The translations under genes and the position numbers were made by a program. Of a stretch of DNA of 35,680 bases, positions 7,689 through 17,100 are shown piece by piece (within the stretch, counting starts at the first letter, position 1; every line of letters starts with the position of its first letter). Under the pieces are notes generated by a model. The model worked only from the letters and a program-made list of their open reading frames with translations, did no database searches and was not told where the DNA came from. Origin of the DNA: JBDNJM01 sp041687755 (GTDB lineage: Bacteria > Planctomycetota > UBA1135 > GCA-002686595); assembly GCA_041687755.1 (NCBI GenBank), contig JBDNJM010000160.1, forward strand, positions 1 through 35,680, written 5' to 3'.

Positions 7689-9068
7689 TCAGTCGTCCGT
7701 GTAGCCCAGCGCCTCGAGCCGCTCGCGCTCGGCCGTGTCCATCCGCTGGGCCTTCTGTGGTTCCGGCCCCGGCAGCTCGCGCCCCTGCAGCTGCCCTGCG
7801 TGCGCGGAACTCAGCTCCTCGAGCAGCGCGTCGAACTCGCGCGGGTCCGCTGAGCGCAAGCGCGGCTTGAGATCCAAGGGGTCCGCCGCCAGGTCCGTCC
7901 AAAAGCGCGGCCGTGTCTTCGACGTCGTCTGCACCACCTTCGAGGGCCAGCGCATGTAAGCCGTGTCCGGACCCCAGCGCGCGGAAAAAACCCGCGTCCC
8001 GTCCGGCTCGTGCTCCAACAGGTTCACGCCGGCCAGGTACGGCGCCGCCTCAAGCCCGCCCGCGTCCATGACCGTGGGCACCAAATCCACGTGCCCGAAT
8101 GGCCCGGCGAGCCGCTCACCGGCGCGCTCGGCCCCCGGCAGGCGCAGAATCAGCGGAACCCGTAGGCCCTCCGCGAACATGCCCCCGTGCCCCATCAGCA
8201 CCCCGTCGCGCTGGCCGAGGCTCTCGCCGTGATCGGCTGTCACCATTACGATCGACTCGTCGAGCAGCCCCGACGCGCGCCACTCCTCGACCCACCCGCC
8301 GACGACGTCGTCGAGGTAGCTCAAGCCGCCGTCGTACAGCGCCCGCAGCCCCTCCAGCTCGTCCGCGTTCGCGATGCTCGGATCCGCCCAAATCGCAGGG
8401 CCGCGGCCCGACGGGAAGCGCTCCTGCATCCCGCCCATGAACCGCTCGCGGTACTCCGCCGGCGGGTCGTAGATGAACTGCGAGCGCGGCGTCATCCCGA
8501 CCGTGTGCGCGTCGAACAGGTGCAGGAACAGGAACAACGGCCGGTCCTCGTCGCGGCCCTGGGCCATGAACTCGGCGAGGTGCTGTTGAGCTTCCTCGGC
8601 ATTTGCGTGATCGACGAACAGCTCGAACCCGCGATCGAACCCGTAGCGCGGCTGGACCCACACGTCGCGGTAGAAGCCCGCCGTCTGGTAACCCGCCGCG
8701 CTCAGCCGCTCTGCGAGCGTCGGATTCGCCTCGTTCAGCGCGAGCGACTTGTCGACGATCCCGTGCTGCTCCGGGAACAGCCCGGTCAGCATCGACATGT
8801 GCGCGGTCAGCGTCCACGGCGCGGTCGAGTAGAAGTTCTCGACGACCAGGCCCTCTTCAGCAAGAGCGTTCAGTTTCGGCGTCGTGTCGCGCTCGTATCC
8901 GTACGGCGACAGGTGATCGGCGCGCACGGTGTCGAGCGAGATCAGAATCACCGAGGGCGGACGGCTCGGATCAGGATTGGTCCCCGCTTCAGGCTCCGCG
9001 CCGGGGCCCTGCCCACAGGCGGACAGGGTCGGTACGGCGAACAAGGACAGCCACAGCAGGGAGCGCAT
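7689..9068 (-). CDS. Sulfatase-fold (alkaline phosphatase superfamily) lipoprotein, Thr at nucleophile position
   Basis: A 459-residue lipoprotein (MRSLLWLSLFAVPTLSAC, Cys18) of the sulfatase/alkaline-phosphatase superfamily. Metal-ligand motifs are visible: ISLDTVRADHLSPYG (Asp46 region), then TADHGESLGQ and a later MGHGG. At the catalytic turn, where FGly sulfatases have C-x-P-S-R-x4-T-G, the sequence reads T86-L-T-A-H-x4-T-G, so Cys/Ser is Thr and Arg is His. Formylglycine cannot form there. Thr nucleophiles occur in phospho-transferring members of the superfamily, so a phosphoester substrate is more likely than a sulfate ester. The start at 9068 is the Met that opens the signal peptide. 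It acts in the periplasm. Confidence 0.82.
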   Translation of the reverse strand: MRSLLWLSLFAVPTLSACGQGPGAEPEAGTNPDPSRPPSVILISLDTVRADHLSPYGYERDTTPKLNALAEEGLVVENFYSTAPWTLTAHMSMLTGLFPEQHGIVDKSLALNEANPTLAERLSAAGYQTAGFYRDVWVQPRYGFDRGFELFVDHANAEEAQQHLAEFMAQGRDEDRPLFLFLHLFDAHTVGMTPRSQFIYDPPAEYRERFMGGMQERFPSGRGPAIWADPSIANADELEGLRALYDGGLSYLDDVVGGWVEEWRASGLLDESIVMVTADHGESLGQRDGVLMGHGGMFAEGLRVPLILRLPGAERAGERLAGPFGHVDLVPTVMDAGGLEAAPYLAGVNLLEHEPDGTRVFSARWGPDTAYMRWPSKVVQTTSKTRPRFWTDLAADPLDLKPRLRSADPREFDALLEELSSAHAGQLQGRELPGPEPQKAQRMDTAERERLEALGYTDD

Positions 9069-9127
9069 CGCGACAGAATAGCGCGCACGCGGCCTCCAGG
9101 GACGCCCCTCCCCCGAGCTTCCCCCAC

Positions 9128-9979
9128 TCAGCGCTCGAGCAGCCAAAGCGTCATCGCGAAGACCGTCATCTTGTGGGCCACGGAGCCGAGCAGCATGAAG
9201 GCGGCCGCGCCCAGCAGCCCGCGCCACAGAGCGCCCCAGCGCGTGTTGCCGAAGGCCCGACGCTGGGCTCCGTACCACCACCAAGTGCTCAGCAGCAGCG
9301 GCACGACGCCGCGCAGGGCGTTCGCCAGCAGGGAATACTTCCCGCCGTCCAAGGTCGTCAGGAACTGCAGCGGGCGCGGGCTGACCAGGGAGAACAGGAA
9401 GTCCGGCACGAGCAGGAAGAAGGCCACCGCGTGGCAGGCGAAGACCAGGTGCACGCCCGCGCGTCGCTCCCCCCGAACGTGCAGCAGCAGCGAGATCAAC
9501 GCGACCAGCGGGATCGTCAGCATCACGGTCGAGCGCCCCAGGTGCGCCGTCTGCTTGGCGTACAGCGTCTCGTACTCCGCCGGGGTGAGCCCCAGGCGGA
9601 GCGTCTGTTCCGCCATTGCCCGCTGGTTCCAGCTCGTGTCGAGCGCGCCGTCGGAGACCAGCCAGGAGTCCAGGTGGAGCGCGATCGCCGTCAGCGCGAC
9701 GACGACGTTGACGAGCAGGAACAGCTGGAACGGCCGCAGGTGAGCGCCCCGCGCTCCGCGGATCCAGTCCGCGGTTAGCTCACCCGGCCGCAGCAGCAGG
9801 CGCAGGAGCGAGCCCCAGAAGCGACCGTCGAAGTTGGTTAGTCCGCCCGCCACCTGCCGGAAGAAGTGCCCGAACCCGAACTCCTCGGGCTCGACCCGGC
9901 GTTCGCCGCAGGCCGGGCAATAGCGCTCCGGCCGTGGCTCGCCACAGGTCGGACAGTCCGCTGCCGCAGCGCCGCTCAA
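9128..9979 (-). CDS. DUF3667-like zinc-ribbon membrane protein
   Basis: A 283-residue protein with an N-terminal zinc ribbon (C9-P-T-C12 and C21-P-A-C24), then an amphipathic segment (FFRQVAGGLTNFDGRFWGSLL) and about four membrane helices (LRPFQLFLLVNVVVALTAI and others). This order matches DUF3667. The function of the family is unknown. I propose a TTG start at 9979 overlapping the stop of the upstream gene (TTGA), since family members begin just before the zinc ribbon; the alternative ATG at 10,030 would overlap the upstream gene by about 55 nt. It is the last gene of a three-gene leftward cluster. Confidence 0.7.
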   Translation of the reverse strand: MSGAAAADCPTCGEPRPERYCPACGERRVEPEEFGFGHFFRQVAGGLTNFDGRFWGSLLRLLLRPGELTADWIRGARGAHLRPFQLFLLVNVVVALTAIALHLDSWLVSDGALDTSWNQRAMAEQTLRLGLTPAEYETLYAKQTAHLGRSTVMLTIPLVALISLLLHVRGERRAGVHLVFACHAVAFFLLVPDFLFSLVSPRPLQFLTTLDGGKYSLLANALRGVVPLLLSTWWWYGAQRRAFGNTRWGALWRGLLGAAAFMLLGSVAHKMTVFAMTLWLLER

Positions 9980-10857
9980 CGCCCGGCTCGGACCCGGCGC
10001 CAGCGCGGCCAGAGCCGCAAGCCCAGCCATCCGGCCAACGCCAGTGAGAGCACGGGCAGGAACCAGCCCAGGATCTTCGCCGACGCCGTCTCGCCAATCC
10101 GCCCCAGCGTGCCCGCGCCAGTCTCGACCACGTCCATCACCCCGTCCGCCACGCGCTCCGAGTTCGCGACGAGTACGGCCGCCGTGGCCCCCGTCAGCAC
10201 GTAGCCCGGGTTCGAGCGCAGCCAACGCGCGGCAGCCGCACCGTTGTTCTTGAACGCTCCAACCACGGAAGCGCGCGCCTCGGGAGCCAGCGCCACAACC
10301 TCGTCCTGGTGGCGCGCCAGCACGGCCAGGTCATCGGTGCCGTTGCGCAGGGCCACTTCGACGCCGTCGTCGCCGAGCTTGGCCACGAACGAGCCGCCCA
10401 GCCCCGGGTGGCGCAGCTCCGCTTCGAACGCCTCGCGGCCGACCTGCTCGACCGCCTCGCCGAGCACGCGCCCCTCGCGCGCGAGCGCGGACACTGCGCG
10501 CCCCTGGCTCGCCACCGGCAGCGCGTCGATCGCTTCGAGCAGCTTGCGCGGCGCCGGGCTCGAATCGAGCGCCCGCACGAACGGCGCGCCGAGCACTTCG
10601 GCGTGGCGCGACACGCGCTCCAGGAGCTCTTCGCCACCCTCGCGCAGCAGCCGCGGACCCAGCCGCGCGGCCGCCGCCTCGGCGCCTTCCCCAACGAGCA
10701 CCCGGCCCGTCGTCGTCGCCGCCTTGCGCGCCCCGTGACGCCCCAGGGCCTCGACGATCTCGCGCGCCGCCGCGCCCGCCTGGGCCTCGGCCGGCATCGC
10801 CGAAACGGCACCGAACAGCAGCGGCAGGGCGAGCAGAATTGTGATCCCGAGTTTCAT
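9976..10857 (-). CDS. Secreted helical protein with C-terminal membrane anchor, unknown family
   Basis: A 293-residue protein with a signal peptide (MKLGITILLALPLLFGAVSAMPAEA), a long Ala/Glu/Arg-rich helical middle, a hydrophobic stretch (YVLTGATAAVLVA) and a C-terminal membrane helix (ILGWFLPVLSLALAGWLGL) followed by a basic tail. That predicts a periplasmic body anchored at its C-terminus. I do not recognise a family. The start is the second of two close ATGs (10,857 rather than 10,863) because a GGAG lies 6 nt upstream of it. Its stop overlaps the DUF3667 start, and it follows the upstream gene by 43 nt. Confidence 0.65.
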   Translation of the reverse strand: MKLGITILLALPLLFGAVSAMPAEAQAGAAAREIVEALGRHGARKAATTTGRVLVGEGAEAAAARLGPRLLREGGEELLERVSRHAEVLGAPFVRALDSSPAPRKLLEAIDALPVASQGRAVSALAREGRVLGEAVEQVGREAFEAELRHPGLGGSFVAKLGDDGVEVALRNGTDDLAVLARHQDEVVALAPEARASVVGAFKNNGAAAARWLRSNPGYVLTGATAAVLVANSERVADGVMDVVETGAGTLGRIGETASAKILGWFLPVLSLALAGWLGLRLWPRWRRVRAGR

Positions 10858-10900
10858 GTGCATCTCCGACTTCGGGGGCCGGTCGGGCCCCGCTTTGTGT

Positions 10901-11965
10901 TCAGGATCCAACGACCGCTTGTTCCAGGGTCGCCTCGCGCGCGCGCCCGAGCAGCTCCGCGTGCTCCTCGAGCAGCTGCCGCAGTCCGGGCGTCTCCGCA
11001 TCGCCGTCGATCAGCGCCGTCCGAATCTGGTCCACCAGCCCGCGCATCTGTGCGGTCAGGTCGTCGGAGAGCTCCTCGGTCAGCCACGAGTCCACGGCCA
11101 TGCCGACGGCGAAGCCCCCGACCAGTCCGATGCCGGTTCCGACCGGGCCCGCCAACGTGCCGGTCGTGCCGCCGGTCGTCGTGGCCGCGGCCGTTGCGCC
11201 GCCCGCGCTGACCGCGAGCAGCGGCAGCGCCCGCGCCAGCAGCTGGGTCACCATCACCGCCGCCGCCTCCGAGGCCACCAGTGCCCCGACGCCCGCGACG
11301 GCCGACTCGGTCGCCATCTCCGCCGCGTAGGTCTGCAGGCTCGTCGACGTCGTCTCGGCGAACTCGGCGTAGTCCGGCAGCTGCAGCTCGGGCAGCCCCG
11401 CGCCATCGAGGGCCTCGCTCACGTCGCGCAGCAGCTTGTTGCGATCGGCCTCGAAGGCGTCGAGCGTCGTCTGCACGGCCAGCTCGAGGAACTCCGTCAG
11501 CTCCTCGTCGGTGAACAGGTACCGCTCGAACTTTCCCGAGACGTACTCCGACACACGATCGCGATCCCCTACGAGGTCGCGCGCCGAGCGCACCAGCACG
11601 CCGCCGCGCGTCCCAATCGAGGTGAGGTCGCGCACGAACGGCTCGACGCCGCGCCGGTACTCGCGGAACTCCAGCTCGACCAGTTCCAGGGTGTGGTCGA
11701 TCGCCGCGGCATGCCGCTCGGCCGAGGCCTCGAGCAGCGGCCGCACCTCGCCCTCGAACAGCACCCGGGGATCGGGCGCCGGCAGCGGCTCGAGCGAGGG
11801 CAGCGCCAGCGGTTCCGAATCGACCGCGGGCGCGCGCACGACGGGCGGGCTCGGGATGTCGGACAGCGAGACCACTCCCCACGCCATCAGCGTCGCCGCC
11901 AATAGCCCAGCGGGCAGCGCGAGCCCCCGCTCGGGGGCCTTGGAATCGTCCTGTGAGGTGCTCAT
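10901..11965 (-). CDS. Membrane-anchored helical protein with glycine-rich hydrophobic hairpin, unknown family
   Basis: A 354-residue protein. Residues about 16-36 form a membrane helix (LALPAGLLAATLMAWGVVSL) followed by a Pro-rich linker, so the body is probably periplasmic. The middle is acidic and helical (EFREYRRGVEPFVRDL, TDEELTEFLELAVQTTL). Near 235-300 there is a hydrophobic, Gly/Thr-rich pair of segments ending in GPVGTGIGLVGGFAVGMAV, which resembles a glycine-zipper membrane hairpin. No catalytic motif is seen. The start at 11,965 (MSTSQDD) is the Met nearest the membrane helix. It leads the three-gene cluster with the next two genes. Confidence 0.65.
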   Translation of the reverse strand: MSTSQDDSKAPERGLALPAGLLAATLMAWGVVSLSDIPSPPVVRAPAVDSEPLALPSLEPLPAPDPRVLFEGEVRPLLEASAERHAAAIDHTLELVELEFREYRRGVEPFVRDLTSIGTRGGVLVRSARDLVGDRDRVSEYVSGKFERYLFTDEELTEFLELAVQTTLDAFEADRNKLLRDVSEALDGAGLPELQLPDYAEFAETTSTSLQTYAAEMATESAVAGVGALVASEAAAVMVTQLLARALPLLAVSAGGATAAATTTGGTTGTLAGPVGTGIGLVGGFAVGMAVDSWLTEELSDDLTAQMRGLVDQIRTALIDGDAETPGLRQLLEEHAELLGRAREATLEQAVVGS

Positions 11966-12095
11966 GAGCGGCAGAACCCAGCGTACGCGCGGGCCCGCCC
12001 GATGTTCATGCCGGATGCCGTGCCGGGCCCAGGCCGGGACCCACCCCCGCACCACAGACCTCCGCCCCGCCCCCCCCCGGCCAGACTGGGCGTGC

Positions 12096-12491
12096 CTAGA
12101 GCGCTTCGTACGCCACCTTGACGAACCGCTCCGGCCCCATGAACCCACCGCCCCAAGCCTCGTCGAACGCGGCCGTCGGCTTCGCCTCGAGCACCTGCTC
12201 CAGGCTCTTGCCCGCCTTCTTCAGCGGCTCGATCGCATCGGCCACGCCCGTCAGTATGTCGCGGTAGGCTTCCAGTTCCGCCCTCGTCGCCAGCGGTCCG
12301 TGCCCGGGCACCACGATCGGGTCGGAACCCATCATCGCTAGCACCCGCTCGGCCGCCGCCGCCGTCCCGCGCAGCGTGCCGCCGCTGAAACCGTCGGTCA
12401 ACGGGTAGAAGCCGTTGAAGATCACGTCGCCGGTATGGATCAGGTCGGCCGCGACGAAGTGCGCCAACGTGTCGCCGTCGGGAGCCTGGGC
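12096..12491 (-). pseudogene. 5'-truncated metallo-beta-lactamase-fold hydrolase
   Basis: About 130 residues match the C-terminal part of a metallo-beta-lactamase-fold protein: PDGDTLAHF, then LIHTGDVIFNGFYPLTDGFSGG, then VPGHGPLATRAELEAYRDIL. The N-terminal half, which should carry the HxHxDH zinc motif, is absent. Upstream of 12,491 the frame stays open to a TAG at 12,671-12,669 but contains no ATG, GTG or TTG start and its translation (for example RLLRTRIHESSPSYR) does not resemble the family. The only start-like codon is a TTG at 12,467 inside the domain. The gene has probably lost its 5' part, with the breakpoint at about 12,490-12,560, just upstream of the RND operon promoter. Confidence 0.7.
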
Positions 12492-12663
12492 TGCGACAGG
12501 GTCGGCGTTGGGCAGGAACAGCGGCGCAGCGGCGGCCAGGGGGCGGTCAGAAGAGCGGTATGAGGGGGAGCTTTCATGGATTCGAGTGCGGAGGAGCCGG
12601 CGGTCTGGGACAGCGAAACGGATAGGAACCAGGGGGCGACGCAGGGTTTTATGCTCACCAGAC

Positions 12664-12691
12664 TTGCGCTACTAGCCGACCGGTCTATTTT
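12664..12691 (+). promoter_or_regulatory. Candidate promoter and TetR operator of the RND operon
   Basis: TTGCGC (12,664-12,669) and TATTTT (12,686-12,691) are 16 nt apart, 45 nt upstream of the adaptor start, in one of the few T-rich patches of the region. Between them lies the palindrome GACCGGTC (12,678-12,685), extended on the right to GGTCTA. This matches 10 of 12 positions of TAGACCGGTCTA, a pattern I recall for NemR/AcuR-type TetR repressors. The operon's own TetR gene is of that type. A repressor bound here would cover the spacer and -10 box. Inferred from position and motif only. Confidence 0.45.
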
Positions 12692-12735
12692 AGGCGCCCT
12701 CCGGATCCCTTCATGCCCCCCAAGGCCCCACTGCC

Positions 12736-14199
12736 ATGCTGCCGCTGACCCTCGCCGCCCTGCTGCTATCCCCCCCTAGCCCCGCGCTCCAGGAGGGTCC
12801 CCCAACGACTCCCGTGCGGGCCGTTCTCGCCCAGCAGCGCGAGGTCGTCCAGCGCGAGCGGGTGATCGGCTCGCTGCGCTCTCGCAGTCGGGCCGTGTTG
12901 GCCGCGCTGCTGGAGGGCCCGCTCTTGGAGATTCCGGTGCGGGAGGGCGCAGCGGTCAAGGAGGGCAGCCTGCTGGCGCGGGTCGACACCCGGCGACTCG
13001 CGGCCGAGCGGCGCGCCGGGGAGGCCTCACTGGCCGAGGCCGAGGCCACGCTGCTGCAGCGGGGCGCTGAGCTCTCCGACGCGCGCGAAGACCTGGCCCA
13101 GCTCGAGGCCGCCATGCTCTCGGACGCGGTCAGCAAGCGCGAGCTGCGCCGGGCCCAGACCGCCGTCGCGGTATGGGAGGCCCAGCGTGGCGCCGCGATC
13201 GCCAACGTGGACGCCTGGGAGGCCCAGATTGCGCTGCTCGACGTGCGGCTGTCGGACGCGGATCTGCGGGCGCCGTTCGACGCGGTCGTGGTCGAGCGCT
13301 ACATGGAGGGCGGCGAGTGGGTCCGGCCAGGCGACGCGCTGCTCGCGATCGTCTCGGCCGACCGTTACGAGGCCTGGCTCGACGTTCCCGAGCGCTTTAT
13401 CGGGTCCTTGGGCGACCTGGGCGCGACGCTCGAGGTCGAACTGCTCGCGACCGGCGAGACGCTGACGATGCAGCGCCCGCGCCGCGTGCCGGACGTGGAT
13501 CCGAGCGCGCGCACCTTCCCGCTGGTCGCAGAGATCACCGACGGGGCCCAGCGCCTCGCGCCCGGCATGTCCGTCTCGGCCTGGCTGCCGCTCGGCGCGC
13601 CCCAGCAGTACCTCATTGTGCCCAAGGACGCGCTCGTCTACCGCCCCGGCGGCGTCGCGGTTATGACGGTCCCCGGCGACACGAGTGGCGAGAGCATCAC
13701 CGGGCCCGCGCTGCAGATGCCCGTCGAGATTCTGTTCGAGCTCGACCGCGAGGTCGCAATCGCGCCCGGCGCGGTCCAACCCGGCTCGGCGGTGATCGTC
13801 GAGGGCAACGAGCGATTGTTCCCGATGACGCCGGTGATGGCGAGCCTGCCGACGCTCGTCATCGAGGAGCCCTCCCTGACCTTCGCGTTTGACCTGCCGC
13901 TCCCGGCGACGTCCGCCGAGGTGAACGAGGCACGCTACGGAAATTCGATCGAGCAAGAGCTTCAAGGAATCGACGGGATCCGCAGCATGACGCTTCGCCA
14001 CCTCGAAGACGGTATTCAGGGCACCCTCGGCCTGGCGCCCGGCATCGAGCCAGCACGGGTGCGCCAGGTCCTCGAAGCCTGGGCGGCCGAGGACGGCAAG
14101 CTCCCGCCAGGCAGCGCCTTCGCCTTCGAGGGCCAGGCCGGCTCCGACCCCGTTAGTGAAGCTGAGAACGTGACGGGTCAGGAGAGCGCGAACCGATGA
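12736..14199 (+). CDS. RND efflux periplasmic adaptor with extra C-terminal domain
   Basis: A 487-residue membrane-fusion (HlyD/AcrA-type) protein linking an inner-membrane RND pump to an outer-membrane channel. A signal peptide (residues 1-19) is followed by the lipoyl half-motif (VREGAAVKEGSLLARVD), a coiled-coil hairpin (about 95-165), the second lipoyl half (LSDADLRAPFDAVVVERYMEGGEWVRPGDALLAI) and beta-barrel/MP domains to about 385. Typical adaptors end here; this one continues about 100 residues (YGNSIEQELQGIDGIRSM onward), a segment resembling a porter subdomain of RND pumps. It is the first gene of the operon; its stop overlaps the pump start (ATGA). Confidence 0.87.
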   Translation: MLPLTLAALLLSPPSPALQEGPPTTPVRAVLAQQREVVQRERVIGSLRSRSRAVLAALLEGPLLEIPVREGAAVKEGSLLARVDTRRLAAERRAGEASLAEAEATLLQRGAELSDAREDLAQLEAAMLSDAVSKRELRRAQTAVAVWEAQRGAAIANVDAWEAQIALLDVRLSDADLRAPFDAVVVERYMEGGEWVRPGDALLAIVSADRYEAWLDVPERFIGSLGDLGATLEVELLATGETLTMQRPRRVPDVDPSARTFPLVAEITDGAQRLAPGMSVSAWLPLGAPQQYLIVPKDALVYRPGGVAVMTVPGDTSGESITGPALQMPVEILFELDREVAIAPGAVQPGSAVIVEGNERLFPMTPVMASLPTLVIEEPSLTFAFDLPLPATSAEVNEARYGNSIEQELQGIDGIRSMTLRHLEDGIQGTLGLAPGIEPARVRQVLEAWAAEDGKLPPGSAFAFEGQAGSDPVSEAENVTGQESANR

Positions 14200-17100
14200 A
14201 AATCGTCGAACTCGCCGTCCGCCAGCCGATCACGATCGCCGTCGGCGTGATCCTGGCCCTGCTCGCCGGCTTCATCGCCATCGTGCGCGTCCCCGTGCAG
14301 ATGACGCCCGAGGTCAAGTCGGTCGTAATCTCCGTCAGCACCTTCTGGGAGTCGGCCGCCGCCCAGGAGATCGAGACCGACGTCATCGAACCCCAGGAGC
14401 AGCGCCTCTCGAACCTCGCCGGGCTCGAGCAGATGACCTCCACCAGCCAGGCTGGCCAGGGCCAGATCCGGCTTGAGTTCAAGACCGGCAAGGACATCGC
14501 CTCGGCCAAGGCCGAGGTGGATCAAAAGCTCGCCGAGGTGCCCGGGTACCCGGTCGGCGTGCTCCAGCCGGTCGTCGTGGACGTCGACCCCGAGTCGATC
14601 GACTACATCTCGTGGGTTGGTCTCTCGAGCACGGATCCGAACTTCGATTCGACCTCGCTGTACGACTTCATGAACCGCCGGCTACTGCCGCGCTTCGAGC
14701 GCCTGGCCGGCATCGCCGAGGTCGGGCTCGTGGGCGCGCGCGATCAGGAGCTGGTCCTGACCGTCGACCCCGAGCGGCTCGCCCAGCGCGGGCTGACCTA
14801 CGCGGAACTGGTCGACACGCTCCAGATCGACAACGGCAACTGGTCGGGCGGGAAGCTGCCCGAGGGCAAGAACGACGTCCGCGTGCGCGCGGTCGGGCGC
14901 TTCGTCGAGGCCGGTGACGTCTCGAACCTGCTGCTGCGCCGTACGGCCACCGGCCCGGTGTACGTGCGGGACATCGCGACCGTCGCGGTCGCCCAAAAAG
15001 AGCGCACCGACTGGGCCCGCGCCCGCGGGCACCTGATGCCCTTCTTCAACTTCCAGCTCGAGGTCGGAGCCAACCTGCTCTCGACCATGGCCGCGATCGA
15101 CGCGGAGATCGACGGCTTGAACGCGGAAGGCGGCCTGCTGCAGCTCGAGGCCCAGCGCCTCGGCGTCAACGGCACGCTCGAGCTGGTCAAGACCTACGAC
15201 TCGACGACCTACGTGCGCGATGCCGTTGGGCTCGTGCGCAGCAACATCCTCATCGGCGGCGCGCTCGCCGTCCTCGTGCTGCTGATCTTCCTGCGCTCCC
15301 TGCGCACCGTCGGCATCATCGCCCTCGCTATTCCGATCTCGATGATCGTCGCCATCGTGGTGCTCGTGAGCCTCGGCCGCACGGTGAACATCATCAGCCT
15401 CGCGGGCATGGCCTTCGCTGTCGGCATGGTGGTCGACAACGCGATCGTGGTCATCGAGAACATCTTCCGCCACCTGGAGATGGGCAAGCGCGTCACGAAA
15501 GCCACCCTCGATGGCACCCAAGAGGTCGCCGGCGCCGTGCTGGCCTCGACCCTCACGACCGTCGTCGTGTTTATTCCGATCCTCTTGATCGAGGACTCGG
15601 CAGGCCAGCTGTTCCGCGACATCGCGCTGGCGATCGTCGCCGCAGTCTCCCTCTCGTTCATTGTCTCGGTCGCAGTCATTCCCGCCGCCGCCGCCTCGTT
15701 CCTCGGCAAGCAGACCGAGCGTAGGCTCGCCGCCAAGGGCGCCAGTGCCGCCAAGGGCGCCAGTGCCGGCCAGGCCGCCGAGCCGGGCCGCGGCCTCGTC
15801 GCCGGCCTGTTCCGCATCCTCTCCAAGAACCGCCTCGTCGCGACCGTCGTCGTGCTCGTCTTCGCGGCCGGCACCCTGTTCGGCATCGCGAAGTTGGTCC
15901 CGCCGCTCGACTACCTGCCGACCGGCAATCGCAACATCGTCTTCGGACTGATTTTTCCGCCCCCGGCCTACAACCTCGATCAGCTCTCCGACATGGGCGA
16001 GCGCATGGAGGCCAAGGTGCGCCCCGCGTGGGAGGCCGCCGGCGATCGCTTCGGCGTCGAGGCCGTCGTGCGCGACCCGAACGCGCCGCCCTCGGTGATT
16101 CAGCCCGTGCCCGCCTCCCCCTACGGCGGCCCCATGGTCACGCCCCCGGCGCTCGACCACTACTTTCTGGTCGGCCTCGGCGGCCAGATGTTCCAGGTCG
16201 CCATCAGCAACGATCCGGACCGGGTCGTGGACGCCGTGTCGTTGCTCTCGAGCGCCGCAACGCCCGAGATCGCGCCCGACACGTTCAGCTTCGCGCTCCA
16301 GCTGCCGCTGTTCCAAACCGGAGGCAGCACGGGTAGCGCGATCAACATCGACCTGACCTCCCGCGAGCTCGAAGACATCGTGCCGGCCGCCGGCGCGCTG
16401 CTCGGCTCGTTGATCCCCGAGTTCGGTCCCTACGCCACCCAGCCCGACCCGGCCAACTTCAACCTGCCCGCCCCCGAGCTGCGCATCGAGCCCAAAGACG
16501 CCCGCTTGCGCGAGCTAGGGCTCACGCGCCGCGACCTCGGCCTCGCGGTTCAGGCGGCTGGCGACGGCATCCTGATCCCGCGCCAGTTCCAGCTCGACGG
16601 CGAGCTCAAGGACCTCAAGATCCTCGGGCCCGGCTCACGCGGGGACGACCCGATCCCGGCGCTGCTGTCGATGCCGATCGCCACGCGCACCGGCAGCACT
16701 GTGACCCTCGGCAGCGTCGCGGACATCTCGCGCGTCGTCGCGCCCGACCGCATCAAGCGCGTCGACCGCCAGCGCGCCATCACGCTCGAGCTGACCCCGC
16801 CGCCCGGCATGCCGCTGCAGTCAGCACTCGACGCCGTCGACGGCATCATCGGCAACCTGCGCGAGCAGGGCGCGATCCCGCCGTCCGTCGAGGTGCGCTA
16901 CACCGGCTCGGCCGGCAAGCTCGCTGACATCCGCGAGGCCCTGATGGGTGACGGCACCTGGTTCGGCACGCTCACGAGCACGCTGTTCCTGGCGCTCGCG
17001 ATCGTATACCTCCTGATGGTCGTGCTGTTCCAGAGCTGGATCTACCCGCTGGTGATTCTGTTCAGCGTCCCGCTCGCGACCTTCGGCGGGTTCCTAGGCC

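Noticed and set aside
7689..9068. Formylglycine-dependent sulfatase call
   Set aside because: The required Cys/Ser and Arg of the active-site motif are replaced by Thr and His.
12440..12658. Short minus-strand open frame (72 codons) next to the truncated hydrolase
   Set aside because: It is in a different frame from the hydrolase, has no recognisable motif and overlaps the decayed region.
14682..16316. Long open frame antisense to the RND pump (544 codons)
   Set aside because: His/Asp/Arg-rich low-complexity translation typical of a GC-driven shadow of hydrophobic sense codons.
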